Assembly (NCBI RefSeq): GCF_001426685.1
Contig: NZ_LMFB01000037.1
Span: forward strand, 1 to 64,000
Length of the DNA stretch: 64,000 nt
Origin: Rhizobium sp. Root483D2
GTDB taxonomy: Bacteria > Pseudomonadota > Alphaproteobacteria > Rhizobiales > Rhizobiaceae
Direction of reading: 5' to 3'
Below the pieces are notes generated by a model. It was not told the origin of the DNA and did no database searches. It was given only the letters and a program-made list of their open reading frames with translations. Positions 59,497 through 64,000 of the stretch are shown here, piece after piece. Position 1 is the stretch's first letter; the number at the start of each line of letters is the position of its first letter. The position numbers and the translations under genes were made by a program.

Positions 59497-60771
59497 ATGT
59501 TCTACCAGCTTTACGAACTCAACCACGCGATGATGGCGCCCTGGCGCGCGGCGGCAGACGCCATGCGGCTCGCCTATGCCAATCCGCTGAACCCGATTTC
59601 GCACACCTATATGGGCAGGGCCGCCGCTGCCGGCCTCGAAGTTTTCGAGCGCACGACCCGCCGCTACGGCAAACCGGAATTCGGACTGCCCGAAACGGTG
59701 ATCGATGGCGACGCAGTCAAGGTGCGCGAACGGACCGTCTGGCGTCAGCCCTTTTGCAATCTCATTCATTTCGAACGCGCTGTTCCGAAGGGCAGGGCTT
59801 CCGATCCGAAAGTGCTGATCGTTGCCCCGATGTCCGGTCACTACGCAACGCTGTTGCGCGGCACCGTCGAAGCGCTGCTGCCGCAGTCCGATATCTACAT
59901 CACCGATTGGATCGATGCCCGCACGGTTCCCTTGACCGAAGGCACGTTCGACCTCGATGACTACATTGATTACGTCATCCAGATGCTGCATTTCCTCGGC
60001 CCCGACACGCATGTCATCGCCGTCTGTCAGCCGGCAGTGCCGGTTCTGGCCGCCGTCGCGCTGATGGAAGCCAATGACGATACGCTGTCGCCGTCGTCGA
60101 TGACGCTGATGGGTGGTCCGATCGACACGCGCATTAACCCAACAGCGGTCAACCAGCTTGCCAAGGAAAAGCCGCTCAGCTGGTTCCGCGATAATGTCGT
60201 GATGCCGGTGCCCTTTCCGCAAGCCGGCTTCATGCGCCCGGTCTATCCAGGCTTCCTGCAGCTCTCAGGCTTCATGTCGATGAACCTTGACCGCCATCTG
60301 ACGGCGACCAAGGATTTCTTCGAGCATCTCGTCAAGAATGATGGCGACGCCGCCGAAAAGCACCGCGATTTCTATGATGAATATATGGCGGTGATGGATC
60401 TGACGGCGGAATTCTATCTGCAGACCGTCGAGGTCGTCTTCATGCAGCATGCTCTTCCGAAGGGCGAGATGATGCATCGCGGCCAGCGGGTGGATACGAC
60501 GGCGATCCGCAAGGTGGCGCTGTTGACGGTGGAAGGCGAGAACGACGATATTTCCGGCGTCGGCCAGACGCAAGCCGCACAGACGATCTGCACCAATATC
60601 CCGGAGAACATGCGCCTGCACTATATGCAGCCGGATGTCGGCCATTACGGTGTTTTCAACGGCTCTCGTTTTCGCCGCGAAATCGCGCCGCGCATCGCCG
60701 CTTTCCACCGCGAACATGCCCGCAACGCCAAGCCGGTGCGTCAGGTGATCAAGGGCGGCAAGACGGGCTGA
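59497..60771 (+). CDS. phaZ: Intracellular poly-3-hydroxybutyrate depolymerase
   Basis: A 424-residue PHB depolymerase of the intracellular amorphous-granule type. The lipase-box position reads VCQPAVP with Cys177 as nucleophile instead of Ser, as in Ralstonia PhaZ1. The start MFYQLYELNHAMMAPWRAAAD is the family's, and LLTVEGENDDISG holds the catalytic Asp region and DVGHYGVFNG the His. AAGGAGA lies nine bases before the ATG. A single gene; it releases 3-hydroxybutyrate from storage granules. Confidence 0.92.
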   Translation: MFYQLYELNHAMMAPWRAAADAMRLAYANPLNPISHTYMGRAAAAGLEVFERTTRRYGKPEFGLPETVIDGDAVKVRERTVWRQPFCNLIHFERAVPKGRASDPKVLIVAPMSGHYATLLRGTVEALLPQSDIYITDWIDARTVPLTEGTFDLDDYIDYVIQMLHFLGPDTHVIAVCQPAVPVLAAVALMEANDDTLSPSSMTLMGGPIDTRINPTAVNQLAKEKPLSWFRDNVVMPVPFPQAGFMRPVYPGFLQLSGFMSMNLDRHLTATKDFFEHLVKNDGDAAEKHRDFYDEYMAVMDLTAEFYLQTVEVVFMQHALPKGEMMHRGQRVDTTAIRKVALLTVEGENDDISGVGQTQAAQTICTNIPENMRLHYMQPDVGHYGVFNGSRFRREIAPRIAAFHREHARNAKPVRQVIKGGKTG

Positions 60772-60915
60772 CCGGAAAATATATCGATTTCATCGATCGA
60801 TATCAGAGGCTTGCCGGATTTTGCGGACAATTGTCTTGCAGACCGGCAGGCGTATTCCCATCTCGTAATAAGCGGGCCCGAAGGAGAGGCCCACTTTTAG
60901 CGAGGACTTCTAAAC

Positions 60916-61344
60916 ATGAACCAATCTGCATTGATCCGTCCGGACTGGACGCCAGCGACCATTGCCATGATGGTGCTCGGTTTCGTGATTTTCTGGCCGC
61001 TTGGGCTCGCCATGCTTGCCTATATTATTTTCGGCGAACGGCTGAAGAGCTTCAAGAAGGACGCCAACAGCACCGTTGACGGTTTCTTCTCGTCCTTCAA
61101 GCGCAAGGGCCAGCGTTATGGCCGCCCAAACTTCGGCACCGGCAATGTTGCCTTCGACGACTGGCGTGATGCCGAACTGTCCCGCCTCGACGAAGAACGC
61201 CGCAAGCTCGACGAGATGCGTGAACATTTCGACGAATATGTCCGCGAACTTCGCCGCGCCAAGGACCAGGAAGATTTCGACCGCTTCATGCGCGATCGCA
61301 ATTCCGGCGGTTCCGGCTCGGTCCCGGGCTTCCCGGCCAACTGA
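60916..61344 (+). CDS. DUF2852 membrane protein
   Basis: A 142-residue protein with one or two N-terminal hydrophobic helices (TIAMMVLGFVIFWPLGLAML) and a long charged coiled-coil-prone C-terminal helix (RDAELSRLDEERRKLDEMREHFDEYVRELRRAKDQEDF). DUF2852 is common in rhizobia, and its function is unknown. It stands alone with its own terminator. Confidence 0.8.
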   Translation: MNQSALIRPDWTPATIAMMVLGFVIFWPLGLAMLAYIIFGERLKSFKKDANSTVDGFFSSFKRKGQRYGRPNFGTGNVAFDDWRDAELSRLDEERRKLDEMREHFDEYVRELRRAKDQEDFDRFMRDRNSGGSGSVPGFPAN

Positions 61345-61366
61345 TCTTGCCATCGGTAACACATCC

Positions 61367-61400
61367 AAAACCGGCATCCCAAAAGGTGCCGGTTTTTCTT
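61367..61400 (+). terminator. Rho-independent terminator after the DUF2852 gene
   Basis: AAAACCGGCA (61367-61376) pairs with TGCCGGTTTT (61387-61396) around 10 bases, followed by a T-rich tract. Confidence 0.88.
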
Positions 61401-61464
61401 TTTGATGTGGTCTCATCTGATCGGGATCATGCACCCGTCAAACGAATCGGTTATCAAGACAGTC

Positions 61465-62223
61465 ATGTTCTCCCTGCTTCGAAAGCCGCGTCAGCCCAAA
61501 TCTCCGCCGCCTCCGGTGAAGCGGACGATCGACGTTGCGGGCAAGGTCATGCCGTTGACCATTCGCCAGAATGCGCGGGCAACGCGGATGACGCTCCGCA
61601 TCGAGCCCGGTGGCCGTGCCTTGAAGATGACCATTCCGGCCGGATTGCCCGAACGCGAGATCAACGCCTTTCTCGATCGTCACCAGGGATGGCTGATGAC
61701 CAAGCTAGCCCGGTTTTCCGGCGAGAGCGTGTTGGAGGAGGGCGGCACCATTCTTTTGCGCGGTGTCGCGCACCGGATCGAACGCACGGGCAAGCTGCGC
61801 GGCCTGACGGAAGCGGTTGTTATCGATGACGAACCGGTCTTGCGGGTGAGCGGCGCCGAGGAGCATCTGCGCCGGCGGATTGCGGATTTCCTGAAGAAGG
61901 AGGCGCGCAAGGACCTGGAACAGCTGGTATCGATCTATGCGCGCATGGTCGGCCGCAAGGTGAAGTCGCTGAGTTTCAAGGATACGCGAAGCCGCTGGGG
62001 ATCCTGTGCTGCCGATGGCGCCTTGAGCTTTTCCTGGCGCATCGTCATGGCGCCGCCAAAGGTGATCGATTATCTTGCCGCCCATGAGGTTTCGCACTTA
62101 CGCGAAATGAACCACGGGCCGGATTTCTGGGACCTGTGCGAAGAGCTTTGCCCTGCAATGGACGATGCCAAGCGCTGGCTCAAGCGCAATGGCACCATGC
62201 TGCACGCAATCGACTTCGATTGA
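61465..62223 (+). CDS. SprT/YgjP-like zinc metallopeptidase (DUF45)
   Basis: About 252 residues with a YgjP-type metallopeptidase domain. The zinc motif is HEVSHLREMNHGPDFWDL near the C-terminus (HExxH plus a downstream His), and SLSFKDTRSRWGSCAADGALSFSWRIVMAP precedes it, as in the family. No signal peptide; cytoplasmic. ATG 61465 is preferred; in-frame ATGs at 61429 and 61405 exist. Role unknown, possibly DNA-damage or protein quality related by analogy with SprT proteins. Confidence 0.85.
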   Translation: MFSLLRKPRQPKSPPPPVKRTIDVAGKVMPLTIRQNARATRMTLRIEPGGRALKMTIPAGLPEREINAFLDRHQGWLMTKLARFSGESVLEEGGTILLRGVAHRIERTGKLRGLTEAVVIDDEPVLRVSGAEEHLRRRIADFLKKEARKDLEQLVSIYARMVGRKVKSLSFKDTRSRWGSCAADGALSFSWRIVMAPPKVIDYLAAHEVSHLREMNHGPDFWDLCEELCPAMDDAKRWLKRNGTMLHAIDFD

Positions 62224-62262
62224 GCCCGCTGGGCTTATTAAGGCCCATCGAGGTTAAACGGC

Positions 62263-62463
62263 TCAACGCCGGTACTGATTGCCCAGCGCATGCCTGATCT
62301 TCTCGTCGGTCTTGTACTGGCTCAGTGCATAGACCGACCAGATCGCAGCCGGAATCCAGCCGACCAGTGTCACCTGCAGAATAAGGCAGATAATGCCCGC
62401 AATGGGCCGGCCGATGGTGAAAAACTGAAGCCAGGGCAGGATGATGGCAAGCAGAAGGCGCAT
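62263..62463 (-). CDS. Pmp3/YqaE-family small membrane protein
   Basis: A 66-residue protein with two transmembrane helices (LLLAIILPWLQFFTIGRP and ICLILQVTLVGWIPAAIWSVYAL). The Pmp3/UPF0057 family is linked to membrane potential and stress tolerance. The ATG at 62463 has CGGAGAA four bases upstream, a strong site; longer frames are not coding. Stands alone, convergent with the metallopeptidase gene. Confidence 0.88.
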   Translation of the reverse strand: MRLLLAIILPWLQFFTIGRPIAGIICLILQVTLVGWIPAAIWSVYALSQYKTDEKIRHALGNQYRR

Positions 62464-62604
62464 AGTATTCTCCGTTATGTCTGCTTGGGATATAGGAAGC
62501 CTTAGGAGCCTTGCAACGGGTCTATAACGCATAGGGCACGCGCACGAAGGGCGAACCGGCTGCAAAACCCTCATATTGCTGACGGCACTCTTATAGAGCG
62601 AAAG

Positions 62605-62667
62605 CTAGCCGCCGCGTGTCCGCACAGTGCTATTGGGGGTGGATATATCGAACAGCGTCTTCACCAT
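62605..62667 (-). pseudogene. Decayed vapC (PIN toxin) remnant
   Basis: An ATG overlapping the stop of the vapB-like gene opens a 20-codon frame encoding MVKTLFDISTPNSTVRTRGG, then TAG. The first residues match the start of VapC toxins (K-x-LFDTS type), which normally overlap vapB in this way, but the PIN domain is missing. Downstream bases show no continuation in other frames that I can recognise. Confidence 0.55.
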
Positions 62668-62876
62668 TCGCCGCGCACGTTCTCCTGATAGAATAGGCTG
62701 TCCACGCCGCTTTCGCCCCAAAGCCCGAAGGCGCCGTTGATATCGACGCGCTGCCTGCGTTTGACGCAGTCATCGATTGCCGCCCGGATCACATCTGCGC
62801 GCGATAATTTCTCCGCCTTGGCAATGTCGTCCAGTGCCTGAACTTGAAGCTCGGTAATGTCGATCGAGGTTCTCAT
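62661..62876 (-). CDS. VapB-type ribbon-helix-helix antitoxin (orphan)
   Basis: A 71-residue CopG/VapB protein. The ribbon-helix-helix segment TSIDITELQVQALDDIAKAEKLSRADVIRAAIDD is N-terminal, and the tail GLWGESGVDSLFYQENVRGEW resembles the toxin-binding end of VapB antitoxins. Normally paired with a vapC toxin; here only a 20-codon remnant follows. The frame itself is intact, so it may be recently orphaned, or may have acquired another role. Confidence 0.75.
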   Translation of the reverse strand: MRTSIDITELQVQALDDIAKAEKLSRADVIRAAIDDCVKRRQRVDINGAFGLWGESGVDSLFYQENVRGEW

Positions 62877-63001
62877 GGGCGGTATCCTGTGTATCGATAT
62901 AGGATATCAGATTGGCGCACCTGTCATCGGAGTGTTCTGCAAGCCCGGATATGTTGGTTTTAAGCTCGACTCCGGGCCCATTTCATGTCAGTGCGCTGTG
63001 C

Positions 63002-63682
63002 ATGAAAACGGAAGTTAAAATTTGCGGGCTGAAGACTGCCGAGGCCGTGGATCGGGCCGTGGCGCTGGGCGCTGGCTATACGGGTTTCATCTTCTTTCCC
63101 AAGAGCCCCCGCAATATCGAGCCCGACGATGCGGGCCGGCTGGCGGAGCGCATTCGCGGCAAGGCCAAGATCGTCGCCGTTACCGTCGATGCCGGCAATG
63201 ATGATCTCGACGAGATCGTCTCTGCACTGTCGCCGGATATTCTCCAGCTTCATGGGAACGAGAGCCCAGAGCGGGTCTTGAACGTCAAGGCCGTCTATGG
63301 ATTGCCCGTCATCAAGGCATTGTCCATTCGCGATGCTGATGATCTCAGGCGGATCGAACCCTATATAGGAATAGCCGACCGCTTCCTGTTTGATGCCAAG
63401 CCGCCAAAAGGCTCGGATCTGCCGGGAGGCAACGGCGTGTCTTTCGACTGGACGCTTCTGGATACGCTTGACGAAAGCGTGGATTACATGCTTTCCGGAG
63501 GTTTGAATGCGCAGAATATCGGTGAAGCCCTGGCGCTGACGGGCGCCAAGGCGATCGACACGTCCTCCGGCGTCGAAAGCGCGCCGGGGATCAAGGATCT
63601 GGGCCGCATGGAAGAGTTTTTCGATGCCGTCACCCGCGCGGACGCGGCCGGAGCCAAAGCATTGGCAGGGAGAAGCAAGTGA
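63002..63682 (+). CDS. trpF: Phosphoribosylanthranilate isomerase
   Basis: A 226-residue TIM-barrel enzyme of tryptophan synthesis. [15 protein letters not shown] with the catalytic Cys, [19 protein letters not shown] and [13 protein letters not shown] with DTSSGVE are the family motifs. ATG 63002 gives the usual MKTEVKICG start; a frame-open extension upstream is not expected. It overlaps trpB by four bases (GTGA). Confidence 0.94.
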   Translation: MKTEVKICGLKTAEAVDRAVALGAGYTGFIFFPKSPRNIEPDDAGRLAERIRGKAKIVAVTVDAGNDDLDEIVSALSPDILQLHGNESPERVLNVKAVYGLPVIKALSIRDADDLRRIEPYIGIADRFLFDAKPPKGSDLPGGNGVSFDWTLLDTLDESVDYMLSGGLNAQNIGEALALTGAKAIDTSSGVESAPGIKDLGRMEEFFDAVTRADAAGAKALAGRSK

Positions 63683-64000
63683 ACGAGACACCAAACCTGA
63701 ATTCGTTCAAGACCGGACCTGATGAGGATGGCCGCTTCGGCATTTTCGGCGGCCGTTTCGTCGCCGAAACCCTGATGCCGCTTATCCTCGACCTGCAGGC
63801 CGAGTGGGATAAGGCCAAGACCGATCCGGAATTCCAGGCGGAACTGAAGCATCTCGGCGCCCATTATATCGGCCGCCCGAGCCCGCTTTATTTCGCCGAA
63901 CGCCTGACCGAGCATCTGGGCGGCGCCAAGATCTATTTCAAGCGCGAAGAGCTGAACCATACCGGCTCGCACAAGATCAACAATTGCATTGGCCAGATCC
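63679..64000 (+). CDS. trpB: Tryptophan synthase beta chain (partial, 5' end)
   Basis: The first 107 codons of trpB; the gene continues beyond the window. The GTG start overlaps the trpF stop, with GGGAG six bases upstream. [14 protein letters not shown] is the N-terminal signature, and HTGSHKINN near residue 99 contains the PLP-binding lysine. Coupled to trpF; trpA is expected next. Confidence 0.94.
   Translation, partial: MNETPNLNSFKTGPDEDGRFGIFGGRFVAETLMPLILDLQAEWDKAKTDPEFQAELKHLGAHYIGRPSPLYFAERLTEHLGGAKIYFKREELNHTGSHKINNCIGQI

Overview
The window is GC-rich chromosomal DNA of an alphaproteobacterium. Gene content and order place it in the Rhizobiaceae (Agrobacterium/Rhizobium/Allorhizobium/Sinorhizobium group). 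Pointers are a ~1600-residue NAD-glutamate dehydrogenase, TrcR (DUF1013), DUF1674, DUF2852, Tim44-like and MltA-Smr-XRE-GyrB neighbours, and rsmG-parA-parB, mnmE-mnmG and rho-hemJ-hemE around a replication origin. No tRNA, rRNA, CRISPR or complete insertion sequence was seen. Coding density is high and almost every gap is under 300 bp. The sequence ends inside trpB.

Layout: (1) 1-20.9 kb: carbonic anhydrase, pyridoxal kinase, the large glutamate dehydrogenase, an MFS transporter, a minus-strand group htpX-rsmB-heparinase-like-purH, a small SDH assembly factor (DUF1674), a secreted nuclease with an Excalibur-type protein beside it, and acetyl-CoA and propionyl-CoA synthetases on either side of trcR and a palindromic intergenic repeat. 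(2) 21-43 kb: the origin-proximal core. leuS-lptE-holA lie on the plus strand. parB, parA, rsmG, mnmG, mnmE, rho, hemJ and hemE lie on the minus strand. A ~400-bp gap at 35.0-35.4 kb has the features of oriC (hemE on one side, the RP001/DUF299 gene on the other, DnaA boxes, dense GANTC sites, an AT-rich stretch). Then come ppsR-type kinase/phosphorylase, maf-aroE-coaE-dnaQ, secB/fxsA, a Tim44-like gene, mltA-smr-xre and gyrB. Genes flanking the gap are transcribed away from it on both sides. Five parS-type sites lie between 14.5 and 36.9 kb. (3) 45.7-59.3 kb: an accessory metabolic region with a nitroreductase, a succinate-semialdehyde-type dehydrogenase, an HpcH/HpaI aldolase, a tagaturonate-reductase-like enzyme, a GntR/FCD regulator, an altronate dehydratase, an aldo/keto reductase, a FucU-type mutarotase, a CUT2 sugar ABC transporter and a zinc alcohol dehydrogenase of LgoD/YjjN type. 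(4) 59.5-64 kb: a PHB depolymerase, DUF2852 protein, SprT/YgjP-like metallopeptidase, Pmp3-like protein, a VapB antitoxin with a decayed vapC, and trpF-trpB.

The most interesting functional unit is region 3. Read together, the enzymes can be arranged into a complete non-phosphorylated route for L-galactose: ABC uptake; FucU mutarotase; aldo/keto reductase to the lactone; LgoD-type dehydrogenase from L-galactonate to tagaturonate; UxaB-like reductase to altronate; UxaA to 2-keto-3-deoxygluconate; HpcH aldolase to pyruvate plus glyceraldehyde; aldehyde dehydrogenase. A related L-fucose route is the main alternative. Two candidate operators sharing an 11-base core sit in front of the uxaA and transporter units and could be bound by the local GntR-family regulator. 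This pathway is an inference from family membership and context, not a demonstrated function.
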